Of a stretch of 64,000 nt of DNA, positions 38,788 to 48,460 are shown in pieces. How positions within the stretch are numbered: the first letter of the stretch is position 1; each line of letters starts with the position of its first letter. The notes under the pieces were generated by a model. The model was not told where the DNA came from and did no database searches. It was given only the letters and a program-made list of their open reading frames with translations. The position numbers were made by a program, and so were the translations under genes. Source of the DNA: Paracoccaceae bacterium (GTDB lineage Bacteria; Pseudomonadota; Alphaproteobacteria; Rhodobacterales; Rhodobacteraceae); NCBI GenBank assembly GCA_018222585.1, contig JAAFAB010000006.1:205395-269394 (forward strand), in the 5' to 3' direction.

Positions 38788-39708
38788 ATGCATTTCACCC
38801 TGATCGGCATACCCCTGCAGGATGGCGCGGCGCAGCCCGGCTGCGAAATGGGCCCCTCGGCGCTGCGCTGCGCAGGTTTGGCGCCCGCGCTGGAACGGCT
38901 GGGCCACAGGGTGCGCGACGCGGGCAACCTGGCGCCGCGCCCGGCGCCTGCCGTCAGCCACCCCAACCCCGCCCTGCGCGCCCTGCCCGAGGTCGCCGCC
39001 TGGGTCGAGACCCTGGCCGACACCGCCTATCGCGAAAGCGCCGACGCGGTGCCGATCTTCCTGGGCGGCGATCATGCGCTCTCTGCCGGGACGGTCAGCG
39101 GCGTCGCGCGGCGGGCGGCGGACGAGGGCCAGCCCCTTTTCGTGCTCTGGCTCGATGCCCATACGGATTTCCACGACCTTGCCAGCACGGAAAGCGGCAA
39201 CCTGCACGGCACTCCGGTCGCCTATTTCAGCGGCCGCCCCGGCTTTGACGCCTTCCCGCCCCTGCCCGCTGCGGTGCCGCCCGAAAACATCTGCATGATG
39301 GGCATCCGCAGCGTCGATCCGGCCGAGCGGCGCGCCCTGGCCGAAGCGCCGGTGCAGATCCACGACATGCGCGAGATCGACGAGATCGGCATGGCGCCCC
39401 TGTTGCGTGCCTTCCTCGCCCGGGTCGCCACGGCGGGCGGGCGGCTGCATGTCAGCCTGGACGTCGATTTCCTCGATCCCGCCATCGCCCCGGCTGTCGG
39501 CACCACGGTGCCCGGCGGCGCCTCGTTCCGCGAGGCGCATCTGGTGATGGAGATGCTGCACGACTCGGGTCTTGTCTCCTCCCTCGACCTGGTCGAGCTG
39601 AACCCCTTCCTCGACGAGCGGGGCCGCACCGCGCACCTGCTGGTCGATCTCACCGCAAGCCTGATGGGCGAGCGCATCATGGACCGACGAACCAGGAGTT
39701 TCGCATGA
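38788..39708 (+). CDS. rocF: Arginase
   Basis: Hydrolyses L-arginine to L-ornithine and urea with a binuclear manganese centre. The ureohydrolase-fold protein has 306 residues. Mn ligands are His96 in GGDHALS, Asp123, His125 and Asp127 in DAHTDFHD, and Asp225 and Asp227 in SLDVDFLDP; VELNPFLDE supplies the C-terminal Glu. ATG 38788 follows AAGGAG. It overlaps ocd by four bases. Agmatinase or formimidoglutamase is less likely given the ocd partner and length. Confidence 0.93.
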   Translation: MHFTLIGIPLQDGAAQPGCEMGPSALRCAGLAPALERLGHRVRDAGNLAPRPAPAVSHPNPALRALPEVAAWVETLADTAYRESADAVPIFLGGDHALSAGTVSGVARRAADEGQPLFVLWLDAHTDFHDLASTESGNLHGTPVAYFSGRPGFDAFPPLPAAVPPENICMMGIRSVDPAERRALAEAPVQIHDMREIDEIGMAPLLRAFLARVATAGGRLHVSLDVDFLDPAIAPAVGTTVPGGASFREAHLVMEMLHDSGLVSSLDLVELNPFLDERGRTAHLLVDLTASLMGERIMDRRTRSFA

Positions 39709-40763
39709 CCACCCCCTCCCTCAACCTCGTGCCCTTCGTCGATGTCGACAACATGATGCGGCTGGTCCACGCGGTCGGGATCGAGCCCTTCCTGCAGGAG
39801 CTGGCCGAATATGTCGCCGAGGATTTCCGCCGCTGGCCACTGTTCGACAAGACGCCCCGCGTCGCCGCCCATTCGCCCGAGGGGGTGATCGAGCTGATGC
39901 CGACCTCGGATGGCACGCTCTACGGCTTCAAGTACGTCAACGGGCATCCCAAGAACATGAAGGAAGGCCGCCAGACCGTGACCGCCTTCGGGATGCTCTC
40001 GGATGTCGACACCGGCTATCCGCTGCTGCTGTCGGAAATGACCATCCTGACCGCCCTGCGCACCGCCGCGACCTCGGCCGTCGCCGCAAAGGCGCTGGCC
40101 CGGCCCGATGCGCGCTGCATGGCGCTGATCGGCAATGGTGCGCAGAGCGAGTTTCAGGCGATGGCCTTCCGTGCCGTGCTGGGCGTGGACCGGCTGCGCC
40201 TCTACGACATCGACCCCGCCGCCACGGCGCGCTGTGCGGCCAACCTCGCCCGCTTCGGCTTCGACATCACGCCCTGCACCTCGGCCGAAGAGGCCGTCGA
40301 GGGGGCCGATATCATCACCACCGCCACGGCGGACAAGCAGTGTGCCACGATCCTGTCGGACAACATGGTCGGCGCCGGGGTGCATATCAACGCGGTCGGC
40401 GGCGACTGCCCCGGCAAGACCGAGCTGCACCGCGACATCCTGCTGCGCTCGGAGATCTTCGTGGAATACCCGCCCCAGACCCGCATCGAGGGCGAGATTC
40501 AGCAGCTGGACGAAGACTACCCGGTCAAGGAGCTGTGGCAGGTGCTGACCGGAGAGATCGCGGGGCGCACGGATGCCCGTCAGGTCACCCTGTTCGACAG
40601 CGTCGGCTTCGCGACCGAGGATTTCTCGGCCCTGCGCTTTGTCCGCGACAAGCTGGGCGCGCATGGGTTCTACCAGGATCTCGATCTGCTGGCCGACCCG
40701 GACGAGCCGCGCGATCTGTTCGGGATGCTGCTGCGCGCTGCCCCGGTCGCCCGCAGCGCCTGA
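39705..40763 (+). CDS. Ornithine cyclodeaminase
   Basis: Converts L-ornithine to L-proline and ammonia with catalytic NAD; it belongs to the OCD/mu-crystallin family, 352 residues. GFKYVNGHPKN contains the substrate-binding Lys, GNGAQSEFQAMAF is the NAD-binding turn, and INAVGGDCPGKTEL carries the catalytic Asp region typical of true cyclodeaminases. It is coupled to arginase by an ATGA overlap, giving arginine to proline in two steps; a urease is not seen here. Confidence 0.92.
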   Translation: MTTPSLNLVPFVDVDNMMRLVHAVGIEPFLQELAEYVAEDFRRWPLFDKTPRVAAHSPEGVIELMPTSDGTLYGFKYVNGHPKNMKEGRQTVTAFGMLSDVDTGYPLLLSEMTILTALRTAATSAVAAKALARPDARCMALIGNGAQSEFQAMAFRAVLGVDRLRLYDIDPAATARCAANLARFGFDITPCTSAEEAVEGADIITTATADKQCATILSDNMVGAGVHINAVGGDCPGKTELHRDILLRSEIFVEYPPQTRIEGEIQQLDEDYPVKELWQVLTGEIAGRTDARQVTLFDSVGFATEDFSALRFVRDKLGAHGFYQDLDLLADPDEPRDLFGMLLRAAPVARSA

Positions 40764-40790
40764 CGGGGCGGGGCGTCAGGGGGCGGGGCG

Positions 40791-41543
40791 TCAGCCGTCC
40801 TTCAGCCGCGCCGCCGCCGCCCGGTCGCAGAGGACCTCGACCCGGGGATGCAACTGCAGGGCCGAGGCCGGGCAATCGGGCGCGGGCGGCATGTGGAGGG
40901 CCGCGTGCAGGGCCGCGCTCTTGGCCGCGCCGGTGGCCACCAGCAGGATACGCCGGGCCTCCAGGATGGTGCCGATCCCCATGGTCAGCGCCTCCCGCGG
41001 CACCTCGGCACCCGGGGCGAAATCGGGCGCATTGGCGCGCCTCGTGCTCTCGTCCAGGGTCACCACGCGGGTGCGGCTGTCGAAGGCCGAGCCCGGCTCG
41101 TTGAAGCCGATATGGCCGTTGCGCCCGATCCCCAGCAGTTGCAGATCGATGCCCCCGGCGGCGGCGATGGCCGTCTCGTAGGCGCGGGCGACACTGGCCG
41201 GATCCCCCAGACCGTCGGGAACATGGCCCTGCCCGGGCGCCATGTCGAGCCGGTCGAAGACATGGCGGTGCATGTAGTGGGCGAAGGAGCCCGGATCCTC
41301 GGGGCCGAGGCCGATGTATTCGTCGAGGTTGAAGCTCTCGACACCGGCGAAACTGGTGCCGGCACGATGCGCCTCGGCCAGATGGGCGTAGATCGCCACC
41401 GGCGAACGGCCCGTGGCGAGGCCGAGAACGGAACGCGGCGCGGCGCGCAGCTGGTCCAGGATACGCCGGGCGGCAGTCTCGGCGACCTCTTCGGGGGTGT
41501 CGAGAACGGTCAGCGCCGGGCGGTGCAGGGCCTTCTGGGTCAT
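40791..41543 (-). CDS. nagB: Glucosamine-6-phosphate deaminase NagB
   Basis: Isomerising deaminase turning glucosamine-6-phosphate into fructose-6-phosphate and ammonia. It has 250 residues: LATGRSP phosphate loop, Asp74 in FNLDEYIGL, His144 in GIGRNGHIGFNEPGS, and TMGIGTI. The allosteric C-terminal extension of the E. coli enzyme is absent, as in other short NagB proteins. It is the last gene of the minus-strand amino-sugar operon and overlaps the ROK kinase by four bases. No nagA lies in the window. Confidence 0.93.
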   Translation of the reverse strand: MTQKALHRPALTVLDTPEEVAETAARRILDQLRAAPRSVLGLATGRSPVAIYAHLAEAHRAGTSFAGVESFNLDEYIGLGPEDPGSFAHYMHRHVFDRLDMAPGQGHVPDGLGDPASVARAYETAIAAAGGIDLQLLGIGRNGHIGFNEPGSAFDSRTRVVTLDESTRRANAPDFAPGAEVPREALTMGIGTILEARRILLVATGAAKSAALHAALHMPPAPDCPASALQLHPRVEVLCDRAAAARLKDG

Positions 41544-42610
41544 GTCCGCTCCAGCGCGCCGGCCAGGGCCAGCCGGGCGGCACGCACGGCACCGATGGCC
41601 CCGGCGCGGTTGCCCAGCAGGCTGATGCGCAGCTCGGGCACGGGCGTGCCGAGACGGTCCAGGGCGCTGCGCACGCGCTCGACGATCTCGGGGCGTGACC
41701 CGATGCCACCGCCGAAGACCACCAGCGCCGGATCCAGAACCGCGCCGACCGAAAGCACCGCCAGCGCCAGCCGCTCGGCCAGCACCGAGAGGGTTTCGTC
41801 CAGCACCGGATCCGCGACACCGGCGCGGCTCAGCTCGCGCAGGGTGCCGTCGCGGGCGCCGCCACGGGCCTTGTAATCCTCGACCAGCACCTGCCCCGCC
41901 ACCACGCTTTCCAGCGTGCCGAGGCTGCGGGCCCGGGCACTGTGGGGATCGCCCCCGATGGGCAGGCAGGCGATTTCCCCGGCCGCGCCGCCGGCACCGC
42001 GCAGCAGCCGGTCGCCGAAGGCCAGCCCCATGCCGATTCCGGTGCCGAGCGCGATGAAGGCCAGCCCCGCTTCGCCGGCGCGCGGCGCATCGGCGCCGTG
42101 CCCCAGCCAGCTTTCGCCGAGGGCGGCAAGATTGACGTCGTTCTCGACCGCCACCGGCAGGGCCAGCCGCTCGGCAAAGAGCGCGGGCATCGGGCGGCCG
42201 TCGAGGCCGTGCAGGTTGGGCGCGCGGTCCAGCACGCCGGTCACCGGGTCCAGCGCCCCGGGCAGCCCGATGCCCGCCGCACCGACCGGACGGCCGGCGG
42301 CGAGGCTCTCCAGGTGCCCCGAGATCACCGCGAGCACCGCATCGCCGCCCGCCGCCGGGGTCGCGTCACGGGTTTCGGCCAAGACCCGGCCATCGAGATC
42401 GGTCAGCACCGATTGCACCTTCGTGCCACCGACATCGGCGCCGAACAGGCAACATGCCTCGGGGTCGAGCCTGCCCTCGGCAGTGACCCAGCCGGTGCCC
42501 GCCAGCGCCGGGGCGGTCTGCGCCGTGCCACGCAGCAGCGCGGCCAGCGCCAGGCGTCCGGCTGCCGGAAGATCCTGTGCCGGGATCGGGGAAAGTTCGG
42601 TCTGCGTCAC
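41540..42610 (-). CDS. ROK-family sugar kinase, probably amino-sugar specific
   Basis: Expected to phosphorylate glucosamine or N-acetylglucosamine ahead of NagB. It has 356 residues with an N-terminal extension of about 50 residues before the phosphate-1 motif [15 protein letters not shown] (Asp59). [23 protein letters not shown] (catalytic Asp) and [10 protein letters not shown] follow. The zinc motif CxCGxxGC found after GEIGH in most ROK kinases is missing; here the sequence is [25 protein letters not shown]. This is a non-zinc variant whose sugar specificity cannot be read off. It overlaps neighbours by four bases on both sides. Confidence 0.87.
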   Translation of the reverse strand: MTQTELSPIPAQDLPAAGRLALAALLRGTAQTAPALAGTGWVTAEGRLDPEACCLFGADVGGTKVQSVLTDLDGRVLAETRDATPAAGGDAVLAVISGHLESLAAGRPVGAAGIGLPGALDPVTGVLDRAPNLHGLDGRPMPALFAERLALPVAVENDVNLAALGESWLGHGADAPRAGEAGLAFIALGTGIGMGLAFGDRLLRGAGGAAGEIACLPIGGDPHSARARSLGTLESVVAGQVLVEDYKARGGARDGTLRELSRAGVADPVLDETLSVLAERLALAVLSVGAVLDPALVVFGGGIGSRPEIVERVRSALDRLGTPVPELRISLLGNRAGAIGAVRAARLALAGALERT

Positions 42611-43650
42611 GCCCGGCCCACCGCCTTCTCGGAGACCGGATCGAAGAGGTGGACCGTGCCCGCCGCCGCCTGGGCCTGGACCGTGTCGCCCGGGGAGGCG
42701 CCGAAGTGACCCGGCGCCGTGGCGATGAAGTCATGGCCGCCGCGGGTCGAGAAGTGCACCAGGGTCTCATGGCCGAGCGGCTCGGTCACGGTCACCACGC
42801 CTTCCAGGCTCACCGCCATGCCGGTGCCCGTCGCTGCCACCTTCAAATCCTGCGGCCGGACGCCGGCCATGACCGAGGGCGCGCCGTCGGTCAGGGACAC
42901 CTGGCCGTCCGCCTGGCGCGCCGGAAAGATGTTCATCGAGGGCGTGCCGATGAAGCGCGCGGTGAAGATGTCGACGGGGTTGTCGTAGATCTCCATCGGC
43001 GGGGCGGCCTGCAGGATATGGCCGTCGCGCATCACCACGATGCGGTCGGCCATGGTCATCGCCTCGACCTGGTCGTGGGTCACATAGGCGATGGTGGTGC
43101 CGAGGCGCTGGTGTAGGGCCTTGATCTCGATCCGCATCTGGGCGCGCAGCTGCGCGTCGAGGTTCGACAGCGGTTCGTCGAAGAGGAAGGCCGCGGGGTT
43201 GCGCACCATGGCGCGACCGATGGCAACGCGCTGGCGCTGCCCGCCGGACAGGGCCGAGGGTCGGCGCTCCAGCAGCGCGGTCAGGCCGAGGGTCTCGGCC
43301 GCGGCTTCGACGCGCTTGGCCTTCTCCTCCTTCGACAGTTTCGAGGTGTAGAGACCGAAGGCGATGTTCTGGCGCACGCTCATGTGCGGGTAGATCGCGT
43401 AGTTCTGGAAGACCATGGCGATGTCGCGCTGCTTGGGATCGACCTCGTTCACCCGGCGCCCGCCGATGGTGATATCCCCGCCCGAGACCTCTTCCAGCCC
43501 GGCGATCATCCGCAGCGTCGTCGACTTGCCGCAGCCCGAGGGGCCGACGAAGACGACGAATTCGCCGTCGGGAATGTCGAGGTCGATGCCGTGGATCACC
43601 TCTGCCTTGCCGTAAGCCTTGGTGAGCTTGTTGAGCTGAATCGTCGCCAT
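42607..43650 (-). CDS. ABC transporter ATP-binding protein (UgpC/MalK type), amino-sugar operon
   Basis: ATPase for the importer whose permeases and binding protein lie at 45167-48218. It has 347 residues with [48 protein letters not shown] and [14 protein letters not shown], followed by a TOBE C-terminus. It is separated from the permeases by the lyase gene, an uncommon arrangement, but ATG/TGA overlaps on both sides show it belongs to the same operon. Confidence 0.92.
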   Translation of the reverse strand: MATIQLNKLTKAYGKAEVIHGIDLDIPDGEFVVFVGPSGCGKSTTLRMIAGLEEVSGGDITIGGRRVNEVDPKQRDIAMVFQNYAIYPHMSVRQNIAFGLYTSKLSKEEKAKRVEAAAETLGLTALLERRPSALSGGQRQRVAIGRAMVRNPAAFLFDEPLSNLDAQLRAQMRIEIKALHQRLGTTIAYVTHDQVEAMTMADRIVVMRDGHILQAAPPMEIYDNPVDIFTARFIGTPSMNIFPARQADGQVSLTDGAPSVMAGVRPQDLKVAATGTGMAVSLEGVVTVTEPLGHETLVHFSTRGGHDFIATAPGHFGASPGDTVQAQAAAGTVHLFDPVSEKAVGRA

Positions 43651-45170
43651 CAGCGCGCCTCCGTCAGATCGTTGAATGCCGCCTCAAGCGCAGCGGCGGC
43701 GCGGGTGTCCTGCGCCTGAAGCGCCTCGGCCCGTGCGGTGAAACCCGAGAGCGCCTCGCGGTAGCTGGCGAGGGCCTCGGCCATGGCGGCGGGGGCCGGC
43801 CCGCCGAACCGGTCGCGCACGGCGACGAAATATTCCGGCGAGACAACCTCGCGGAAGGTCTGGGCATCGAGCGCGCTGGCGCGCCCGGCATGGGTCGAAA
43901 AGGCCGTCGCGAAGGGGGCAAAGCCGCCCTCGGCCAGGCTGGTGCCTGCCGCGACCACCGCGCGGGCAGTCTCGGCGGCGATCTCATGCGCCTGGCGGAA
44001 GGACAGGCCCTCGCGCCGCACGAGGGTGTCGGCCAGTTCGGTGATGGTGATGCAGGCCCGGTCGATATTGGCCGCGACCCGGTCACCGTTGATCGCGAGG
44101 CTGGGCACCAGGGCGGCCAGCAGGCGCAGCACCCGGCTGCCGGTCTCGAAGGCGCCGTAGCCCGCGGACTGGCTCTCGCCCTCGCTGTCGTTCATGTCGG
44201 TGAAGGGGGTGTTGTGCATGATGTCCTTCATCATGCGCGCCTTGCCGACGGCCTGTGACGCGAGGTGGCGCATGTGCTCGATCGGCACCGGGTTGCGCTT
44301 CTGCGGCATGATCGAGGAGATCTGCACGAAGGCATTGGGCACGTAGATCTGCGCCACCTCGAAGCTGGACCAGACCTGCAGGTCCTGCACCAGCCGCCCG
44401 AGGTGGAGGAACAGCAGTTCGACCGCGCCGTAGGTCGCCGTGGTGTAATCCACCGCCGCGATGCAGGAGTAGGAGTTGCGTTGCGGCGCCGCGAAGCCCA
44501 GCATGTCGGCCACCAGCGCGCGGTCCAGCGGGAAGCCCGAGGTGGTGATCGCCGCCGCCCCCATGGAACAGAGGTCGCAGGCCTGGCGCGCCGCCTCCAG
44601 CCGTTCAAGGTCGCGGATCAGCACCTCGATCGCCGCCCCGAGATAGTGGCCGAAGGTGGTCGGCTGGGCCGGCTGGCCATGGGTATAGGCGACGATCAGC
44701 GTTTCCGCCTCGCGCTCGGCCGTGTCGGTCAGCGCCGCCAGCAGCGCCCGCCCCTCGCCCAGCAGGGCATCGATGCGCCCTTTGAGGGCCATCTTGAACA
44801 GCGTGTGGTCAATGTCGTTGCGCGAGCGCGCGGTATGCAGCCGCCCGCCGGTATCAGCCCCGACGCGCGCCTTCAGCTCGGCCTCGCGGAGGAAGAAGTA
44901 GTCTTCGACCTCGCCGGTGTAGACCAGCCCCTCGGGGTCGATCCCGGCGTCGATCTCGACCAGCGCGCGGGCGATCTGGCCGGCCACATCCCGGGGCAGA
45001 ATGCCGGTGCGTTCCAGCATCACCAGGTGCGCCCTGTCGATGCGGCGGAACCCCTCGGCGTGGTCGTCCTTGGCATGGTCGAAGAGCGGCGCCAGCACCG
45101 TCTGCTTGTAGACCGGATCGGGAAACACCGTGGTGTCGGAGCGGGAGGGATCGGAGGTCATGCCGGTCAT
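43650..45170 (-). CDS. Argininosuccinate-lyase-like protein (fumarase/aspartase superfamily) in a sugar operon
   Basis: Superfamily enzymes split C-N or C-O bonds beta to a carboxylate, usually releasing fumarate. It has 506 residues with the ASL-type segments TARSRND (113-119), [10 protein letters not shown] (162-171) and the catalytic loop [10 protein letters not shown] (285-294), where true ASL has [15 protein letters not shown] instead of THLQRAQP, and an N-terminal extension, separate it from biosynthetic ArgH. ATG 45170 overlaps the permease stop by four bases. Its place between permease and ATPase genes of an amino-sugar operon argues for a catabolic role on an imported conjugate rather than arginine synthesis. 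The substrate is unknown. Confidence 0.85.
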   Translation of the reverse strand: MTGMTSDPSRSDTTVFPDPVYKQTVLAPLFDHAKDDHAEGFRRIDRAHLVMLERTGILPRDVAGQIARALVEIDAGIDPEGLVYTGEVEDYFFLREAELKARVGADTGGRLHTARSRNDIDHTLFKMALKGRIDALLGEGRALLAALTDTAEREAETLIVAYTHGQPAQPTTFGHYLGAAIEVLIRDLERLEAARQACDLCSMGAAAITTSGFPLDRALVADMLGFAAPQRNSYSCIAAVDYTTATYGAVELLFLHLGRLVQDLQVWSSFEVAQIYVPNAFVQISSIMPQKRNPVPIEHMRHLASQAVGKARMMKDIMHNTPFTDMNDSEGESQSAGYGAFETGSRVLRLLAALVPSLAINGDRVAANIDRACITITELADTLVRREGLSFRQAHEIAAETARAVVAAGTSLAEGGFAPFATAFSTHAGRASALDAQTFREVVSPEYFVAVRDRFGGPAPAAMAEALASYREALSGFTARAEALQAQDTRAAAALEAAFNDLTEAR

Positions 45171-46027
45171 CCTTTCAGACCCGCCAGCATGACGCCGCGG
45201 ACGATGTAGCGTTGCAGCAGCAGGAAGACGATCAGAGTCGGGATCGTCGCCAGCGCGGCACCGGTCATGATCATCTCCCACTGGATCGACTGCTCGACCG
45301 CGAAGGAGGTCAGGCCAACGGGCAGGGTGTAGAGCTCGCTGGAGGTGATCGAGATCAGCGGCCAGAAGAAGGCCGTCCAGTTGCCGAGGAAGGTGAAGAT
45401 CGCCAGCGCCGAGAGCGCCGGGGTCACCAGCGGCATCGCGATGCGCCACCAGATCGTGAACTCGTTCAGCCCGTCGATGCGCGCCGCCTCGATGAAGTCG
45501 TCGGGCACGGTTTCGAAGAACTGTTTCATCAGGAAGGTGCCGAAGGCGGTCATCATGCCGGGGAACATGATGCCCCAGTAGGTATCCAGCCAGCCGAAGT
45601 CCGAGGCCATCAGGTACCAGGGGATCACCAGCATCTCGGTCGGGATCATCAGGGTCGACAGGATCGCGATGAAGACGAACTGGCGGCCGCGGAAACGGAA
45701 CTTGGCCAGGGTGTAGCCCACCAGGCTGTCGAAGAAGCAGTTCGACAGGGTGACGCAGATCGCCACCAGGCTGGAGTTCAGGAACCAGCGGAAGAAGTCG
45801 CCTTCGGAGAGCACCTTGACGTAGTTGGAGAAGGTCGGGCTCTGCGGGATCAGCCGCAGGTCGTAGATCTGCCCGGCGGTCTTCAGCGAGGTCGAGAACA
45901 TGAACAGGATCGGCGTGATCATCAGCAGCCCGCCGATGAAGAGCACGGTCCAGAGCAGGATGCGCGCGGGGCGGATCTTGGGCATGGGCAGCCCGGCGGT
46001 GGCGGGGGTTGTGTCTGCGGCGGCCAT
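45167..46027 (-). CDS. ABC transporter permease (MalG type), amino-sugar operon
   Basis: Inner-membrane subunit, 286 residues, about six membrane segments. The EAA loop is IEAARIDGLNEFTIWWRIAMPL and the C-terminus is [15 protein letters not shown]. The N-terminal ~20 residues are cytoplasmic. It overlaps the upstream permease by one base and the lyase by four. Confidence 0.9.
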   Translation of the reverse strand: MAAADTTPATAGLPMPKIRPARILLWTVLFIGGLLMITPILFMFSTSLKTAGQIYDLRLIPQSPTFSNYVKVLSEGDFFRWFLNSSLVAICVTLSNCFFDSLVGYTLAKFRFRGRQFVFIAILSTLMIPTEMLVIPWYLMASDFGWLDTYWGIMFPGMMTAFGTFLMKQFFETVPDDFIEAARIDGLNEFTIWWRIAMPLVTPALSALAIFTFLGNWTAFFWPLISITSSELYTLPVGLTSFAVEQSIQWEMIMTGAALATIPTLIVFLLLQRYIVRGVMLAGLKG

Positions 46028-46944
46028 CAGCGGTTCCTCAGGATCCAGAGCTGCAGCAGCGAGATCAGCAGCAGGATGGTGAACAGGACCACGGTCTGCG
46101 CCGCGGCTGCGCCCATCTGGTAGGAATTGAATGCGGTCTGGTAGATCATCAGCACCAGCGGCTTGGTCGAGCCCAGCGGCCCGCCGGGGTCATTGGTGGT
46201 CATGTTGTAGACCTGGTCGAAGATGCGCAGGAAGCCGATGGAGGAGAAGACCACCAGGAAGACCGTCGTCGGCTTCAGCAGCGGCAGGGTGATCTTGCGC
46301 AGGATCGCCCAGTCCCCCACCCCGTCGATCCGCGCCGCCTCGTAATAGGTCTGGGGGATCGAGCGCAGCCCGGCCATGAAGATGATGACCTGGAAGCCGA
46401 GCCCGGCCCAGATCGCCGTCACCATGATCGAGGGCAGTGCCCAGGTGGTCGAACGCAGGAAATCCATGCCGCCGATGCCCATTGCGCCGAGCACCGAGTT
46501 GATCACCCCCGTCGGCGCAGGCTGGTAGAACCAGCGCCAGACCCAGGCCATCGCCGAGGCGGTGGTGATGTAGGGCAGGAAGTAGAGCGCCCGCAGGAAG
46601 GCATGGCCGAAGCGGATGCGATCCAGGAAGTAGGCGACGGTGAAGGACAGCAGCAGGCTGATCGGCGTGCCGATGATCAGATAGGCGAAGGTGTTGCGGA
46701 ACACCTGCCAGAAGTCGGGCGAGGCGAACATCTCGCGGTAGTTCTGCAGCCCGATGAATTTCGGTGGCGACATCAGGTTCCAGTTGGTGAACGACAGCCG
46801 GAAGGCGTCGAGCGTCGGATAGAACCGGATGACCCCGTAGAAGAGGACGGGCAGGGCCAGAAAGGCCCATACCCAGAGTGCGCGGCGAGTCCGCATGTTG
46901 AGGCGCGGCGCCCTGGCCGCTCGTGTTGTATCGTCGAACGCCAT
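46027..46944 (-). CDS. ABC transporter permease (MalF type), amino-sugar operon
   Basis: Partner permease of 305 residues opening with ALWVWAFLALPVLFYGVIRFYPTLDAFRLSFTNWNL. About six membrane segments and the EAA loop YEAARIDGVGDWAILRKITLPL are visible. It follows the binding-protein gene by 26 bases. Substrate class is inferred from the operon only. Confidence 0.9.
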   Translation of the reverse strand: MAFDDTTRAARAPRLNMRTRRALWVWAFLALPVLFYGVIRFYPTLDAFRLSFTNWNLMSPPKFIGLQNYREMFASPDFWQVFRNTFAYLIIGTPISLLLSFTVAYFLDRIRFGHAFLRALYFLPYITTASAMAWVWRWFYQPAPTGVINSVLGAMGIGGMDFLRSTTWALPSIMVTAIWAGLGFQVIIFMAGLRSIPQTYYEAARIDGVGDWAILRKITLPLLKPTTVFLVVFSSIGFLRIFDQVYNMTTNDPGGPLGSTKPLVLMIYQTAFNSYQMGAAAAQTVVLFTILLLISLLQLWILRNR

Positions 46945-46970
46945 GTGGCTCCGCCCTCCGCTGACCGGCC

Positions 46971-48218
46971 TTAGTGGAAGCGATCCAGGATCGCCTGTTC
47001 CTCGGCCGCGGCCTCGGCCACCGAATCCTCGACCGACTGACCCTGCAGGAACACCCGGTTGGCCATGTCCATGGTCACCTGGCGCTGTGCCTGCTCATCG
47101 AAGAAGGTCGTGGTATGGGCGTATTCCAGGCCGGCCAGGAACGGGCCGTAGACCGGGTCCGCCAGGTTCGCCTCGGTCAGCGCGGCCTCGGGACGCGCGG
47201 GCAGTTCGCCCACCACTTCCAGCCAGAGCTGCATCGCCTCGGGCGAGGTCAGGTAGGCCAGGAACTTCTCGGCCGCTTCCAGCTCTTCGCCCTCTGCGCC
47301 GGCACCGATGCCATTGGCGAAGTAGGAAGCGTAGTTGGAGCGCAACCCGTCAGCATTGGCCGGCAGTTCGGCGACGCCCCACTCGAAGTCCTCGATCGAG
47401 GAGAAGGAGCCGAGACGGAAGGTGCCGTCGATGGTCATGCCGGCACGGCCGGCACGGAAGGCGGCCTGGCCCTCGTCCATGAAGCCGGTGGCGCCGACCT
47501 TATGCTCGGTGGACAGGTCGGTGTACCACTTGGTCGCGGCGATACCCGCCTCGCTGTCGTAGGTCACTTCCGAGTAGTCGTCGCTGTAGGGCGCGCCGCC
47601 GAACTGGCGCACCAGCACTTCGCGCCACCACTGGTGATCCTGGCCACCCATCTCGACGGTCATGCCGACGGTGGTGTAGTTGCCGCCCGCATCGGTTTCG
47701 GTCAGCGCCTTGGCGGTCTCGACCAGCTCGTCCAGCGTGGCCGGCGGATTCTCGATCCCGGCCTTCTCGAACAGCGCCTTGTTGTAGAACAGTGCCAGCG
47801 AGCGCACGGCGGTCGGCAGGCCGTAATAGTCGTCACCGCGCTTCATGGCGCCGACGATCGGGAAGAACTCGGACTCGATCATCTCGTCCGGGAAGGCGTC
47901 CTTGGGCAGCGGCTGCAGCACGCCACCGTTCACGAAGTTGTCCGTCCAGCCGTAGAACAGCTGCATGACATCCGGCCCCTTGCGCGCCATGTTCGCCGCG
48001 ATCACGCGGGTCTGGTAGTCGGCGTAGGGGAAGGTCACCTGTTTCACGGTGATGCCCGGATTCTGCTCCTCGAATTTCTCGATCAGCTGATCCATCGCGT
48101 TCACGCGGGTCTCGTAGATGTACTGCCAGTACTCGATCTCGACATCCGCCGCCGCGGCATTGGCACCGAAGATCGCGACGCCGGCGAGCAGGCCGGCCCT
48201 CATCAGTGATGATTTCAT
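46971..48218 (-). CDS. ABC transporter solute-binding protein, family 1, amino-sugar operon
   Basis: Periplasmic receptor, 415 residues. The signal peptide runs from MKSSLMRAGLLAGVAIFG to ANAAAA, with a mature start near DVEIEYWQYIYETRV. The body has the family 1 pattern (FEEQNPGITVKQVTFPYADY, ALFYNKALFEKAGI, GRAGMTIDGTF). ATG 48218 is preceded by AACGGAGG; the frame open to 48359 is upstream extension. It is the first gene of the operon, divergent from the ROK repressor. The ligand is unknown; amino sugar or conjugate is inferred from nagB. Confidence 0.88.
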   Translation of the reverse strand: MKSSLMRAGLLAGVAIFGANAAAADVEIEYWQYIYETRVNAMDQLIEKFEEQNPGITVKQVTFPYADYQTRVIAANMARKGPDVMQLFYGWTDNFVNGGVLQPLPKDAFPDEMIESEFFPIVGAMKRGDDYYGLPTAVRSLALFYNKALFEKAGIENPPATLDELVETAKALTETDAGGNYTTVGMTVEMGGQDHQWWREVLVRQFGGAPYSDDYSEVTYDSEAGIAATKWYTDLSTEHKVGATGFMDEGQAAFRAGRAGMTIDGTFRLGSFSSIEDFEWGVAELPANADGLRSNYASYFANGIGAGAEGEELEAAEKFLAYLTSPEAMQLWLEVVGELPARPEAALTEANLADPVYGPFLAGLEYAHTTTFFDEQAQRQVTMDMANRVFLQGQSVEDSVAEAAAEEQAILDRFH

Positions 48219-48363
48219 GTTTACCTCCGTTGGTGACGGCGCCTCGCCGCCCTTTGTCCGCGCTTGTCCAGTCCGACCAGAGCCGCCTGCCGCGCCGTAC
48301 GCCGTGAAGCTGTCCCCCCGGCTTTCCGCAGGCTGTCGCATCACGCCCCGACCTGTCAACTAA

Positions 48364-48383
48364 AATAAGTCACTTGAGTTATT
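48364..48383. promoter_or_regulatory. Putative ROK-repressor operator in the divergent promoter region
   Basis: AATAAGTC, spacer ACTT, and GAGTTATT form an 8-bp inverted repeat with one mismatched pair. It lies in an AT-rich patch between the divergent binding-protein (48218) and repressor (48461) genes. Position and form suit a NagC/Mlc-type repressor site. Confidence 0.45.
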
Positions 48384-48460
48384 CATTGGCCCGTGCCAGC
48401 GTTGACAGGCCGCCGGGCACCTGCAGAATCCGGTTTCCCGGCAGAAAAAAGGACAGAACC

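Noticed and set aside
43650..45170. Annotation as the biosynthetic argininosuccinate lyase ArgH
   Set aside because: Catalytic-loop and THLQRAQP-type motifs deviate, there is an N-terminal extension, and the gene lies inside a sugar-transport operon.
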